A stretch of DNA of 64,000 nt from Epiperipatus broadwayi (GCA_028023455.1 JAQFVV010000285.1:626001-690000), one strand, 5' to 3'. Shown: positions 13,581 through 26,593, counted from the first letter of the stretch. Translations and numbers: made by a program. Notes: generated by a model not told the origin, from the letters alone.

Positions 13581-14779
13581 TTAAACCAAAGAATTACATT
13601 ATTTCAATTAGATTTTATTTGGAAGTGTTTGCTTTTGAGATGAGTTATTAAAATTCTCATAAAAAGATTCATATTTATAATTATAAAAAATTGGAAATTG
13701 AGGTTAAAAAAATATTTTCCTAAATTCTGGTGTAGAAATTTTGTAAAGTTTTAATAATAATAAATACAATTTTAAATTTTAAAACATATTTTCATTGTGT
13801 TATGATGTCTCAGCTAAAATTCATTTTCAATATAAAATTTGAAAATCAAATAAGAAATAGTTTATTTAATAATTTTTATAAATAGGAAAATGTTATAATA
13901 CACTATAAATAGAATTGTTATTGTTTTGTATTTACTTTAGTATTTTATTTTTTTATTTTGAGCATTCAAATATTAAGTTCTAGGATGTCTTTCATTTATA
14001 AATTTTTACTTGTAATAAATAATGTAAATATTATAAATAAAAGTTAAATTGTAAAAGTAAAATATTGCAAATATGATCAAAACTGCTTCTAGATTTTTTA
14101 ATAATGAGTGGGAGAAGTTATTAAGTGAGTTACATAGAAGTTGCTTTACTATATTTTGATAAGATATCAATTAGTTTTAGATTTCTAATGGTATTAGTTA
14201 TGATAGAAATATATGTTTAGCAAAAATTATTTGAATTTTTCATCAGATATTGACTTTTATATAATTGTAAAACAAGTTATAGATGTTATGAATTAATATT
14301 CTTAGATATTGTAATATAGTAAGCTATGATCTTTTATTTATGTACATTATAATGCTCACATATATGTTGCGAAAATACATATCTGTGTTACATATGTTAA
14401 TAATTTTAAAAAATAAATTATTAAAAAAAAAAGAGAAAGTAAAAATAGTTAAAAGTAGATTTTTAAAAATGAAATTAATAAAAAGAAAAGATTGCATCAT
14501 TTTTTAAAGAATAAATTGTTTTTATTAAGAATAAGGTGGGGAAAGAGAGCATGCTCTCTTCTTTTTATAATTAAAAAAAAAGTAAATGTTAAAAAATGTA
14601 AATAAATGTAAAAGATTTTAAAATAAAATTTTCAATAGATTTAATTAGTATAACAAAATTTTGTAAACTATTTCATCAGCATGAATACACTTAAACTTTG
14701 AAAGATTCCTCCTGGATGATAAAATAGTAGATTAATTTAAAAAAGATTAGATATATAAATGTAAATTAATTAAAAACCA
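13581..14779. other. AT-rich spacer
   Basis: Very AT-rich, no ORF or repeat family recognised. Confidence 0.5.
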
Positions 14780-16020
14780 AATTAAAATTATGATAAAAAT
14801 TGGACAATGGGAGAGTTAAGTACAAAGTGGTAGCTTGTCCATTGTTATCTGATTTTGACAGTTCTAGTTACAGTTACTCAGTATTTTCAACAGTTTCTCA
14901 AGTTCATCAGTCTCTGCATTCATCAATCTATTCATCATTGTTGTTATAGTCAATGAGGTCCTCAGAGAACCAGTTCTTACTTGCTGTGGAAAATGTAAAT
15001 GTAGAAGACATGAAATAGCAACATGTGCTGCTAGAGTTATTTGGGAGTGTTCATCCTGGCTTCATTCCCCAGGTCCTCAGTTCCACCAACTTCTTTTACC
15101 TGGGGTTAATGCCTTGATCAAAGTATGTATGCTGACACATACTCTCTCTCTCTTTATACCATTGTCTGTCAAAAGCATGGAAAGAAACCCATGAAGCCAT
15201 TGCTGGAAACTGAAAGGCCAGCTATATGCAAAATTAAAACCAAGGAAAATGTTTCAACTGCAGAAAGATTATGTCATCTCACCATAATGATAAATATAAC
15301 TTTTCAATTGTAAATTAAGTGTCTAGACATTTTTATAAAAGTGAACTATAAATGAAGGATAATTAATAATACTGAATTACTGAAAATTATTGTATACTTA
15401 TTTATTTTCTTTGATTAATTATACTATTATATGTATTTGATTATGTGTGCTTATGAATAAAAAGTGTTTATTTAAATGTTGCGTGGTCTATACTTTCTCT
15501 CTTTTAACTGCATCACTAGGAGTTTAAAATTTGAAATATTTCCATGCATTAGTTAGTACTGAATTGAGTCCCCTGATCAAGATGTTTGAGTTAGTCTGGG
15601 TATATTTCAAGCAGTGGATTTGTGTGCCTGTTATCCTGGCATGCCAGCTATATAAAACACATATGCCTGGATGGTATTTGAGACTTGTTCTAAAATCAAG
15701 TAAAGAGTTTGGATGGAAAGTGTTGTCCCAGCAGTATGGAGGGGTGCTATAGTCAGGAAATATGGTCATGGCTGTGCATTTGTGTGACTTCGATCTGGCT
15801 GTATCATTGATGGTTAATCTATCAGTGATATTCTATGCCTCTGCTTGAATGTATGATCTGATGACAGAGGCATTAAATAAGTATTAAAATAAATAATAAT
15901 GCCAGTCATGTAAGTAAATAATAAAATATTAATAAATAATAATAAATATTAAAAAAATATTATAAATAGTCATTTTTGATAATGGATTATTACAAATGCT
16001 AATAATGTTATGTACTGGAT
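14780..16020. other. Moderately complex stretch with a polyadenylation-like signal
   Basis: This block is visibly less AT-rich than its flanks. A plus-strand frame of about 110 codons from about 14867 to 15190 includes a Cys-rich word TCCGKCKCRRHEIATCAA but starts without a convincing ATG or splice acceptor. AATAAA at 15456-15461 could end a transcript. A remnant of an unrecognised repeat or gene is possible; I cannot name it. Confidence 0.3.
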
Positions 16021-16025
16021 TGTTA

Positions 16026-16042
16026 CTATATATATATATAGT

Positions 16043-16079
<37 letters not shown>

Positions 16080-16091
16080 TATATATATATG
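16026..16091. repeat. (TA)n microsatellite
   Basis: TA dinucleotide run with two small interruptions (gtatca), itself palindromic, followed at about 16092 by gatcactagatggagcttta. Confidence 0.95.
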
Positions 16092-16164
16092 ATCACTAGA
16101 TGGAGCTTTACCAATAGCTTCTAACAATCTTTTGTTTACATAAACACAGAGAGATAGAATTCAA

Positions 16165-16800
16165 TATCTCCTTCATTGTCTTCTGGTGATGGAATGCCCA
16201 AATTTCTTGATGATGTCACAATATTATTGTCATGCCCATGTTGAACTTAAGTCACTCTGACCCCCCATGTATAGGTTTCTATCCATTTAAATGCACTGAA
16301 AAGCAATGGGCAGGATACATGCTGAATCTGTAATATTTAAATACAGTTATACTTTATATCCCTGAAGTTTAAATATAAAGTATACTTTTACTTAAATATT
16401 ACAGATTCAGCCTGTAACATGCCAATCCCTCTGCTGTGTATTTAAATAAACAAGGTCTTATACTTGAGAGGTCAAGGACTTGGGAATTCCTTTATCAGAT
16501 TTTCAATGGTATGGATGGTTGAAGAGTTGGAGGGTGGAGTAAATTGAAACCTCTTTATTAAAGTTTGAAGATTTGCTATCTTAATATAAATCAAGCACTG
16601 ATTGTATATGTGTATGGAAGATGATTTTGACTAACTAATAAATGCTTATTCAGCATAAAATACATATATTGCAGATCATTTACCTTTCTTACATGTATGT
16701 GGTCATGTGTATAGCTTGTATGAGATAGCTGAAGGGAGTTGAAAGTTTAGATTCAAATCCCCTATAATTACATCTGAACTTCAAGGATATAGAGTGTAGC
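16165..16800. mobile_element. FB family copy with an inner palindrome
   Basis: Left part carries gatggaatgcccaaattt, attgtcatgcccatgttga and agtcactctgacc; right part carries atcagattttcaatgg, tatggatggttgaagagttg, aatcaagcactgattgtata and gattcaaatcccc, as in the 23-24 kb palindrome. Inside, 16328-16412 is itself an inverted repeat (tgaatctgtaatatttaaat ... atttaaatattacagattca type arms). The arm word tatccctgaagttt recurs inverted at about 16775 as aacttcaaggata. Confidence 0.75.
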
Positions 16801-17097
16801 TGCATTTAAATATTATATACATATTTACATATATAGGTAGATAGGTTTTAAAAAAAGAAAAATAAAGACTAAGAGATATAAATATCTTTTTTTATTGTAA
16901 AATTTTTATACAATAACTAAATAATTTGAATTGTAAATTGTTTTATATAAAACAACTTTTACAAATGTAAAAATTTTAAATGTTTTTATACTTATCTTGT
17001 TGTTAAATAAATGCATAAATTATTCAAGGCTGTTTGTACTTTTTATATTAAAGTATTAATTTTTCAACATTTTTAATTAGTAAAATATAAATCACAT
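16801..17097. other. AT-rich spacer
   Basis: Nothing recognised. Confidence 0.5.
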
Positions 17098-17168
17098 AGC
17101 TGCCTTCCAAGTAGCTGGCCCGAGTTCGCTTCCCGGTGAACTCATTTGACATTATGAAAAAAAAAAAA
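17098..17168 (+). mobile_element. tRNA-derived SINE-like unit, 5'-truncated
   Basis: Carries the 3' half of the unit: agctgccttcc, the B-box-like gagttcgcttcccgg, then ctcatttgacattatg and an A run. The A-box half is missing. Same 3' tail logic as the copies at 3.6, 58.0 and 60.3 kb. Confidence 0.6.
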
Positions 17169-17996
17169 GTAAGAAATATAAAATTTTTAACGTTGATGTT
17201 AGTAATAAAACGGGCGATTTTTTATTATAACATCTTTACACAAATAAGTTATTTAGTTATAAATAAAATTAATAACTAGACATTTAGGAAAAAAAAACAT
17301 TTATAGTAAATTTTCAATGATCATTATAGATATTAATATTTTGTTTTCAATTCAATTGCTAATAATTCAAACTGCATACAAGCAATAAGTAATTTGAATA
17401 TAATGTTAAGCTTTTATATTTTAAAAAAATATTTCAATAAATAAAATATCTCAAACATCATTAGAAATTATTTTCATTCAGAAATAAATACTTTATCTTG
17501 TGGTTTAATTGTAAGTATAATTATTCGTTCAGAAATATCTTTATGTATTATATTTTTTAAAGTAAATCAAATTAAGAATATATTTGTGAATCGATATATT
17601 GTTTTATTTATTGTTGCCTCTGTAACATAATTGATAGTAATTATTTTTTACAACTAAAATGTAAAATTATGTATCTTGAAACAGCTGATTTTTAAAAGCA
17701 TATTATTTAATAGTTCCTATCTATGTTATATAGAAATTGCAAATTGTATTTCTATGTTAAAATCTTTTGCAACATTCATTATTTATTCTCATTTTCAAAT
17801 AGCTATAAAATTGTAAAAGTGAAAACACACATTTTTATCTTTCCTATTAATTAAAAACAATATTATTATTAATATCCTGCAGTCCATTTAGTACGGTGAA
17901 AAATAAGTGGATTCTGGAACTCAAGGTGTATATATTGTGGTTCCACATATGTCACTTTCAGGGCTCAAACATTTTGTGAACTCCAAATTAATTCTG
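17169..17996. other. AT-rich spacer
   Basis: Nothing recognised. Confidence 0.5.
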
Positions 17997-18284
<288 letters not shown>

Positions 18285-19137
18285 TATTTTGATATTTTTA
18301 ACTAATAAATAATAATAATTCTTCAGTTCATATTTAAAAAACGGTTTAATTTTTCATATTTTTTACATCGTGGTGGATTGTATTTTAGTGATGTTGCAGT
18401 AAGCCCTTTTAGATATATTCATTGCTTTACAATTTTTTTTCTTCATTATAATTTAAAAAAATTCTTAGGTGTAGGCACCGTAAATATATAAAGAATTCAT
18501 TACTGCAATATTGAAAAAGAAAATAAAGCTTAAAAAAGTTCATTATTAAAAAAAGTGTGAATGAATCATCACACGTGTGTAAAGTTAAATAATCTTAAAA
18601 TACTCCAAACAAGAATGTTCTTGGGACCTTTACTTGCCTAAGTTTAATGACACTGTACTTAATTTTATCCTGATAGGATCAAAAATCTCTGCTAAAACTT
18701 TATTTTAAAATCATTCCATTTGTTATTAATTTTTTTTTAAAGTTTAAACAGTTGCACTTTAATATAAAATTTTTAAAAATAAATATAATACTAAAATGTC
18801 TGTTTAATTTAATATAAATAAAAAATTAATAAAAAAATCACTTTGAATTAAATTATTTAAATTTTGCTTTTTATAGTTGTATTTTTATATTGGACTATTT
18901 CCATCATCTAATATGTTTAATTAGGAAAATACAAAAATATTGGATAGAGAAGAAAAGCTACAAAGGAGAAAATTTAAAGATGCAGCTCACATGACAATGA
19001 CAAACAATCCTATAAGTCAACCTAGTGTGACTATATGAAATGTATGGAAACCTCTAATCAACTTTGTTCTTAGGAAAAAGTGGAGAAATCAGGAGGAACC
19101 TCGTAGATAAGTATGTGAAATTTCCACTAAATGTTGC
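18285..19137. other. AT-rich spacer
   Basis: Nothing recognised; a short less AT-rich block near 18.93-19.12 kb has no ORF. Confidence 0.45.
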
Positions 19138-19210
19138 CTTTGACAGAATGGCTCAATTGGTTAGAGTGTTACCTTAAAATTCAATACTCAAGAATCTAAG
19201 GAGCATGTTT
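19138..19210 (+). repeat. tRNA-like remnant with an A box
   Basis: The word tggctcaattggttagagtg is a good tRNA A-box/D-arm match and is followed by a plausible anticodon-arm region, but no B box (GGTTCGANTCC-like) is present and the 3' half does not fold back on the 5' end. I read it as a decayed tRNA or a SINE head of a family different from the 3.6/17.1/58.0/60.3 kb units. Confidence 0.4.
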
Positions 19211-20699
19211 TAATGTTATATTATTGATTTAAATATAGTGCATCTTGTAGTGCAGTGTATTTCTGGGAGTCTCAGACTATGAGTAGCCTAGCATTCCTAT
19301 CTTTATAAAAAGGCTGAACAAGATCGATAACATAAGTCAAATTTTCCTGGAACATGAGCTTGCTACAGGACACGTAAGTGAAAACTCAAGAAGGCATAGA
19401 TTATTGCAAGAGACCCAATTCAATGAATAGGAGCATCCCTTTATCAAAAAAAGATGAAATATCTGACTTTTATAATTTACATTTCTTACTGCATTAATTC
19501 GCATGTTTTATAAACTATATATTTATTCTGCTCCCAGAGCAATTATTTAATTAATTTTGCACTATGATTCTGAAGAGAATTCACTGAAAGTATATACTCA
19601 GGGCTACTAAGTGAGAATATATCCATATGGTTATTAGCTGTTCATAATAATTGGTCTCAACTCAAGTTTTTTCGGAGTATTTTATATGCTAATTAATAAA
19701 TTTACATTTTAAAAACAAACAGATCATGAAGAAGATACTTCTAGATGAAGTTTAAATTTTTTTTTTCTAGAGTGGAATGAGACTACGTCTGTTTTTTTTT
19801 TCATTAGATAGTTATTAATCGTCATAAACTTTATTATTAGACTCATTGTCTATTGATATAATGAGAAATGGCTTATTGGATAACATTGTAATATTACAAT
19901 TCTTATAAAATTTGTAATCTATTTTAAATGTCGTAAATTTACAATACAACATTTTTCCAAAAGTAATATATATTTACAAATAATCAAAATAATGGTGAAT
20001 TAATTGAATATAAAAAGAGTAAAAAAGTAAACAAACTTATAATAGAAACTTGTAAAAACTGCCATAATATTATTAGGCTAACAACATTTTCAATGATTAA
20101 GAATGTTGTTATATATATATATATTATTTTATTTAGGTTTTATAAAGCACAAACCACAGTTATAAAAAGAATATTAAAATATTGGCAAGATTTCAGAATT
20201 ATCAAAAAACCCGTGCGTCAGGGCCCTTTACTTGTCAGATGTTAACTTTGTGATTATCAAATCAAAACTCTTGTTGTCGAGTTTTTAGATTGACTAGCTT
20301 TTACTTAAATTGTTGCTTGAACAAGTGGAAATGACAACAGAAAAGGTTTAATACTGATGTTCTTTAATTTTCAGTTTCAGCTTGAAATTTGCAAAAAAGA
20401 AAAAAGGATAAAAAAAAAGAAGATAAAAGCAGTAAAACTTCTATCTGAATTTAATTTTGACTTGCAGAGTAAATAAATATTTTTTACAATTTCTTTATTA
20501 ATTTAATCTAAAAATCTATTTCGAAACAACTGCTTTGCCGATTCATTTTCTACGTATTTGCAATATTCTAAATTCCTTTTTGTTTAGAACATTATATATA
20601 CATTGACATAAATATTTTTAATAGACAAAAAAAGCCATATATCGAGATCTAAGAATTATCCTGATCGATATTGCGAGCCATGAATGGGGCTAAAGATTG
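19211..20699. other. AT-rich spacer
   Basis: Nothing recognised beyond short (TA)n near 20110-20124. Confidence 0.45.
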
Positions 20700-20759
20700 T
20701 TTCCCCTCTCAACAACGTTCATAATATTTTTTTTTTCAAAGTAAGGGTGACTGGATTCC

Positions 20760-22407
20760 AAAAGAAAAGTTAGGTCCAAATTTATGCAAGTTACAATTAT
20801 TGATTCTTCCTTAAAAATTCTTTCAGGTCTGCCCCAAGGAAATACCATTATGTTAGTAATATTAAACACCTTACATTTTATAATCGGATCAAACTCTTTT
20901 TCCTAAATGTCTCTATAAACATCTAGATATTAATGCGTGTATTTACATATTATTAAAAAATTCGATACATTAATTTTTAACTGAAGTTTAAAGATTATAT
21001 TTTGGCTAATAATCATCTCTAGTTTAATAAATATTTATTAATAATTCATAATGTGTTTATCTGAAATGATTAATGTCAATGTTAGGAATGCAAAAAAAAT
21101 TGACACTTTTACATTAAACTGTAATAAACACATAACTGAGATGTTTTATTTCTCTTCCCATATGGACGATATATTCATCTGCCTGCTTTCCAAGAAATAT
21201 ATCACTAAACTAAAGCAAATACTAGCTTGGTACTCAGACAAATTCAAACTCAAATTCAATAAAAAAAATCAGCCTCCTGGAGCTTGCTAACTGGGAGGAA
21301 AATTGGTTCAAATTTTACAGCTGATCCACAGAAATTCCTAGGCTTTAATTTTTCAAAATCGAATAGTGCTATGAGGAGAGAAATTGAAGAGTCCCTGTTA
21401 ACATATATTTGCCATACAACGACCTCCCCTTCTAAGATATATGTTTCACTTCATGGTAAGGTAAGACTTTTAAACTCATTGATATTCCCCAAAAATTAAC
21501 TATTTCTTATCTGGTATCTGCTCCTTCAAAAAAATTATCAAAAAAATAAACTCTGTGCACAAAACTATTCTGGGTCCAAAAGGTTGCTGCCATCAGCCTT
21601 CAAAAACTCCAAATTCCTAGAAGGTTCAATTGCCTTTCACTACACTGTATCAAAACCATGACATTCAAGAGAGACTATAACCTACTGTTTTGGCTTCAAA
21701 ACAAATAGTCAACTATATCATATCAAGAAATTGTCACACCAATAGATAGACCACTGCCCACTAATAATAGATGGTGGAATTTGTTATTTTATAATATTCG
21801 GAAAGTTATTGATCTGAATGAAAATCCAATTATATCAAAAATTAAATACTGGAACGCATATAAAATAATACATGGGGAAAATAACATAAACAAAGGGGCT
21901 CTTGGGATTACCAATCGGCAACTGATTTTGAGATCAAAACTCTGGTTCATTGAGGCAAAATTTTAAGATTTCTTAATTAAAATCAACCTGGACTCCCTCC
22001 CTACAAACTCATTTTTGGCATACAGGAGAAATTTCAAGAAGATCAATCCTGTGTGCCAAGTGTGTGAGAGTGAGGAGGAATCAATTGATCATATTTTTCT
22101 TAGATGTCCCATTATGTCCAATTACAGATTGATAACTCATGAATGGTACAGCAATATGAGTGCAAACTATAAATCAATTAAATACTATTATATAGGTCAG
22201 GGTTTATTTATGGACATAAGACTGGCAATTTTCATGAATTATGCCCTGTGGTTTGTCAGATGTAAAATAACAATTGAAGGGATGAGAGACCCACATGGGA
22301 CTAAATTTAGGAGTGTCATGAAGAAAATCATGAAGAAGGATCGACTAATTGCTCCACAAGAGCAACATGGGAGAAGGTTGGATCTACTGCTTCAAATAGA
22401 TATGTAA
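20760..22407 (+). pseudogene. L1/Tx1-like LINE ORF2, 3' part (reverse transcriptase to C-terminal zinc knuckle)
   Basis: C-terminal remnant of a non-LTR retrotransposon polymerase spread over several frames. In order: SGLPQGNTIM near 20.83 kb, the RT motif before the catalytic site; SSHMDDIFICLLSKK near 21.16 kb, a YADD-type site with His for Tyr and Met for Ala; DKFKLKFNKK at about 21.24 kb; DPQKFLGFNFSK at about 21.33 kb; LHGKVRLLNSLIFPK near 21.45 kb; and a C-terminal knuckle PVCQVCESEEESIDHIFLRC at about 22.05 kb (Cys-x2-Cys-x7-8-His-x4-Cys). This order is typical of L1-superfamily elements. Several stops separate the pieces; the last frame (22015-22407) is intact. The upstream RT half and endonuclease are absent, as in 5'-truncated insertions. 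Confidence 0.75.
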
Positions 22408-22628
22408 TTGATATCATTTTTGTATTTGTAACATTCAATATAGCAATAGAATAAAATTTTTCTTTAAAAATAAAACTGTAATAAACACACACAAGAGTCT
22501 ACATGGGAGAAGGTTGGATCTACTGCTTCAAATAGATATGTAATTGATATCATTTTTGTATTTGTAACATTCAATATAGCAATAGAATAAAATTTTTCTT
22601 TAAAAATAAAACTGTAATAAACACACAT
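22365..22628 (+). repeat. Tandem duplication of the LINE 3' end (period 136 bp)
   Basis: The ~126 bp starting acatgggagaaggttggatc at 22365 recurs without a visible mismatch at 22501, ending aataaacacac both times. The copies include the last codons, stop and 3' UTR with AATAAA-like words. The 10-bp spacer is aagagtct plus flank. Confidence 0.95.
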
Positions 22629-22639
22629 TTTATTGTGTC

Positions 22640-23440
22640 TAAAAGTAAAACATCCCTTAATTAAACTGCCCTCATCAATCTTAATACAGTTATGTCAGTT
22701 TTCACTCAAACAAGAAAAAATGGGATTTTAGTTATCATGATTTCAATTGGTTAGCAGTGAGATTTATTAGTGCTTTTGTGTTATTTCTTTAAATTTTTTA
22801 ACAATAACTCAATATTTATTCATGACCAGGTCATATGCAATTTGAAAAAAAATTAAAATTTTACTTAACTTAGATTTTAAACTCTGGTTATGGAATAGCA
22901 GTTGAATTGTAGCAAAGAAAAATTAAAATGACAAGTTTAAAATTTTCTAGGCACATCATTTTACTCAAACATAGATAATCATATACAAACATTGAATTGA
23001 TAAAATTTCTAAATGCAGTTGTTTTTATATCAATGCCCTTCAGATTGGCTTGCAAAGATAAAATGGGCAACTTGCACTTACTTTTCTCAGTTCTTATGAA
23101 TGATGAAAATCTGACAGTAATATTACTCAGAGAAAATTTCAAATCAAAGCCAGATATAAACACATAGTCTTTCACTATGACTAATCGTTAAACTTTCCTC
23201 TGCGTAGTATAATGATTATATTGCCAATTCAAAGTCATTTTGTTGCAGACAATACAAAAATTAATGAAAAACATAAATGAATTGCATGAATTATTTTACG
23301 AAATAATATCAAGGAAATAAACAACACCCCCCCCCCCATTTTATTAAATAGATATTGTAAAATGATTGTAGAAAAAGAAATACAAAAATAAGTTAACTTA
23401 ATACACTGTACAGGCTTACACACACCTGCACATATAAAGT
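22640..23440. other. AT-rich spacer with a C11 run
   Basis: A run of 11 C at 23327-23337 stands out. A 95-codon minus-strand frame (22888-23175) and a 62-codon one (23235-23423) show no recognisable domain, so I do not call genes. Confidence 0.45.
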
Positions 23441-24335
23441 AATATATAAGGAATTTGAACTCAGACGTTCACATGACACTCAACTCTCCATGCTCATGTT
23501 GAAAAGATAAATAATCACCAATATATATATATTTCATGCTAAACCAGCACTCATCAGTTGGTCCAGATTATTATCACCATACATATATACAATCAGTGCT
23601 CAGCTTTGTATTAAGATAGCTAATCTTCATACTTTAATGGACAGGCTTCAAACCACTCCAACACACAACTCTTCAGCCATCCATTTCATTGAAAATCTGA
23701 TGATGGAATGTTCAAATCCCATGTTAGTGCCAAGGTTGTCATCCTACCCATGTTGACATTAGTCATTCTGACCCCTTATATACTGGATAATAATCCATTT
23801 TTACATACATATGCAAGAGATAGGCAGACCTTTAACACCCTATATTTCAATATGTAACTTAATACACTGTACAGGCATACACACACCTGCACATACAATG
23901 TAATATAAGGGATTCAAACTCAGATTGTACAGTGTATTAAGTTACATATTGAAACATAGTGTGGTAAGGGTCTGCCCATTGCTCACATATGTATGTAAAA
24001 ATGGATTATTCTTTAGTACATGAAGGATCAAAATGACTAATGTCAGCATAGGTAGAATGACAACCTTGGCACTAACGTGGACTTTGAATGTTCCATCATC
24101 AGATTTTCAATGAAATGGACAGCTGAAGAGTTATGGGTTGGAGTGATGTGAAGCCTGTTCTTTAAAGTATAAAGATTGGCTGTCTTAATATAAAGCTAAG
24201 CACTGATTATGTATATGTGAGTAAGATGGTAATCTGGACCAACTGATGAGTGCTGGATGGTGTTTCAGCATTATGAGATGGCATGGAGAGTTGAGGATCA
24301 TGTGAATGTCTGAGTTCAAATCCCTTATATAAAAA
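23441..24335. mobile_element. FB family, large palindrome (~430-bp arms)
   Basis: Left arm from aaggaatttgaactcagac at about 23448; right arm ends gtctgagttcaaatccctta at about 24326. Matching inverted words: aatcatcaccaata side, actcatcagttggtccaga / tctggaccaactgatgagt, gatgatggaatgttca / gaacattccatcatc-type, caaggttgtcat / atgacaaccttg, attagtcattctgacc, and near the centre aacttaatacactgtaca (23857) against tgtacagtgtattaagtt (23928). A second copy of the terminal word (aagggattcaaactcagat, about 23913) lies inside, so the centre is a nested copy. No coding capacity. Confidence 0.9.
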
Positions 24336-25290
24336 TAAGTTAAATAAATACAAATTGTAAAAACAATTTTAAAGAGAAAGTAAGAACAGAATTGCTTGAT
24401 GTATCAAAATTCAACAAACTACATAAATCCTTACTTCACATATACTTTTGTGCTTACTTTCAATTTTACATTAGGATCAATAATTTACTTTATTTACTCT
24501 ACTTTAAACTTATTTGATATAAGCTTGAGAAATCAATCAACATTAGATGATAGCATCTTCTAAATTCACAAGCTAATTTTTAGGTATTAAAATCATAACT
24601 AAGGAATATTGAATTTGAATTTTTACTGTTTGTATTCTCTAATCTAATGACCTAAGATTCAGACAACATCATATTTTAAATCAATAACATTTTATTCATA
24701 TTATTGTATACAAGTTGAAGTATATCAGAAAATATGAATTTAAGTGAGCTCATTTTTAGACTAATTGAAGACATCTTCGATTTTTCTCCCAAGTAAGTAA
24801 TATACCAAATAATGTATCACATGGCTGTTATGCTTACTTTAACATCTGTATTAAGTCTATTTACTGTAATACATCATAATCTTGGACAAGCAATTAACAC
24901 TAGATAGTAATGTCACACTTCTAGCTATTGACCATTATCGGTGAATAACATTGAATTTGCATTTATAGTTACTTACAGCTTAAGTTATAAAAATATGTAG
25001 TTGCTGTCTTAGATTTATATCTATACAACTGGAATAAATAGATTAGTTTTGGAAACCTTAAGATATTCAAATCTCCAATCATTATACTCAGTTGTGTAAA
25101 AGAAACCATTAGATGTTTAGATGTAAATCAAATTATTTCCAATGATAAAAATTGATATAATCTTTGAATTTGGATATGGCACTATCACTCAATGTGCATT
25201 AATTCTTCATGCTACAATATATAGTTCTGGAGTAAAAGAAAAATAGTTGCATTACTGTATATAATAGATGATAATAAAAAACAGAGAAAG
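24336..25290. other. AT-rich spacer
   Basis: No ORF or repeat recognised. Confidence 0.5.
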
Positions 25291-25675
25291 TCTTAGTCCA
25301 CTAGAGGGAGACACAGATAAGCAAACAAAAAATTTTCTTTTAATTTGTTTAGTCTGAGAGCATTAATATTTATTAATTATTATTGTGTGTGAAAGTGTAA
25401 TTAGTGGTTAAGAGTATTTGAAAGATTGAAAATTGTGTTTTTTATTTGTTTTAAAGTTTTTTCAGTTTGTTATTTATATATATAGAAATTTTTTTAAAAA
25501 GTTATTATTTATTTTTTGTTTTGTTTTATTATTTATATATTGTTATTTTATATATAGAATTATTATTATTTTTTATTTTTAAAAAGTTATTTTGTTGATT
25601 AGTTTTTTGTAAATTTGTTATTAAAAGATTTACTTTTAAGAAAAATATAACGTTCGAAAAACGTAAAATAAAAAA
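25291..25675 (+). promoter_or_regulatory. Candidate LINE 5' UTR / internal promoter region
   Basis: About 385 bp between the first distinctive word (ccactagagggagacaca) and the ORF1 ATG. It becomes T- and A-rich (ttttatttgttt, tatatatagaatt) with no ORF. A promoter role is inferred from position only. Confidence 0.3.
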
Positions 25676-26593
25676 ATGGATTATATTTGTATTTCAAAAT
25701 GTTTATATAATCGGGAAAAGGAAATTAAGTGTGCTGTAGTAGAATGTATTATATGTGATGGGGTATATCACTTGAAATGTTTAAATAAGACTAGGAAGGA
25801 TGTAAAAGGTTTATGGTTATGCAGTCAGTGTATTAATATGATAAAAGAGGTGAGAAAGTGTTTTCAAAGTGTAGATAGTCGAAGAATAGTGGGTGGAGAA
25901 AGTAATAGTGTAATGGAGATGATTAGTCAAAGAATAAATAAGATAAAGGAAGAATTGAAGGATGTAGAAGTAAAATTAAAATCATTAGAGATAAAATGTG
26001 AGGAGATAAAGGAATTATTGAGTAGGAATGATAAGGAAGAAATAGATAAGGAGGACCAGAAGGTATTAGAAAATGTTATGGATAGAGCAGAAAAAGTAGA
26101 TTATGAAACAGTATTGATAGGAGATTCACTAATTAGAGAATGTGGGGATATAATTGCAAGGGAAAATAGAAGTAGGTATGTAAGAGTATGTTTGCCTGGA
26201 GCTAGAATTAGGGATGTAGCAGATAAAGTTAAAAAACAAGGTAGTAGAGATGTATATGTTATGGTGGGGACTAATAATTTATTAGAATCATCAGAGAGAA
26301 TAATGGATGAGTATGTAGATTTGATTAGGAATTTGATTATGATTAAAGGAAGAGTAGGAATAGTTGGATTATTACCAAGGTTTGACAAGAGTTATTTGTT
26401 AGATAGGGCATGTTCTATAAATGAGAGATTGAAAAAATTGTGTGAGAGAAATAATGTTATGTTTGTGGATGTGTGGGATTGTTTTATTGGAAAGAGAGAG
26501 TTATATAGTAAAGATGGGTTGCATTTAGGAAAACAAGGAAGTGAAGTTTTAGGGAGTTTGATTTATAAAGAATTTTTTTCAGGAAACTTATAA
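25676..26593 (+). CDS. LINE ORF1: PHD finger + coiled coil + SGNH esterase, 305 aa, intact
   Basis: ORF1 protein, expected to bind the element RNA and help form the RNP. Residues 5-52 give a PHD-type zinc finger: Cys5, Cys9, Cys24, Cys27, His32, Cys35, Cys49, Cys52, with the word YHLKCL. Residues about 78-140 are rich in Glu/Lys/Leu heptad-like spacing (RINKIKEELKDVEVKLKSLE), a likely coiled coil. Residues 145-300 match an SGNH/GDSL hydrolase: LIGDS with Ser151, LPGARI with Gly175, VGTNN with Asn200, and SKDGLHLGKQG with Asp280 and His283. The whole tetrad is present, so the esterase could be active. The esterase substrate in such elements is not known to me. The ATG follows an aaaaa leader; stop is followed by a G run. 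It is in the same frame as ORF2, separated by stops over 96 bp. Confidence 0.9.
   Translation: MDYICISKCLYNREKEIKCAVVECIICDGVYHLKCLNKTRKDVKGLWLCSQCINMIKEVRKCFQSVDSRRIVGGESNSVMEMISQRINKIKEELKDVEVKLKSLEIKCEEIKELLSRNDKEEIDKEDQKVLENVMDRAEKVDYETVLIGDSLIRECGDIIARENRSRYVRVCLPGARIRDVADKVKKQGSRDVYVMVGTNNLLESSERIMDEYVDLIRNLIMIKGRVGIVGLLPRFDKSYLLDRACSINERLKKLCERNNVMFVDVWDCFIGKRELYSKDGLHLGKQGSEVLGSLIYKEFFSGNL

Noticed and set aside
15524-15769. Overlapping 73- and 81-codon frames on opposite strands
   Set aside because: Neither shows domain, signal or splice-site support; expected by chance in a richer block.
19138-19210. Functional tRNA gene
   Set aside because: A box present, but no B box and no acceptor pairing.
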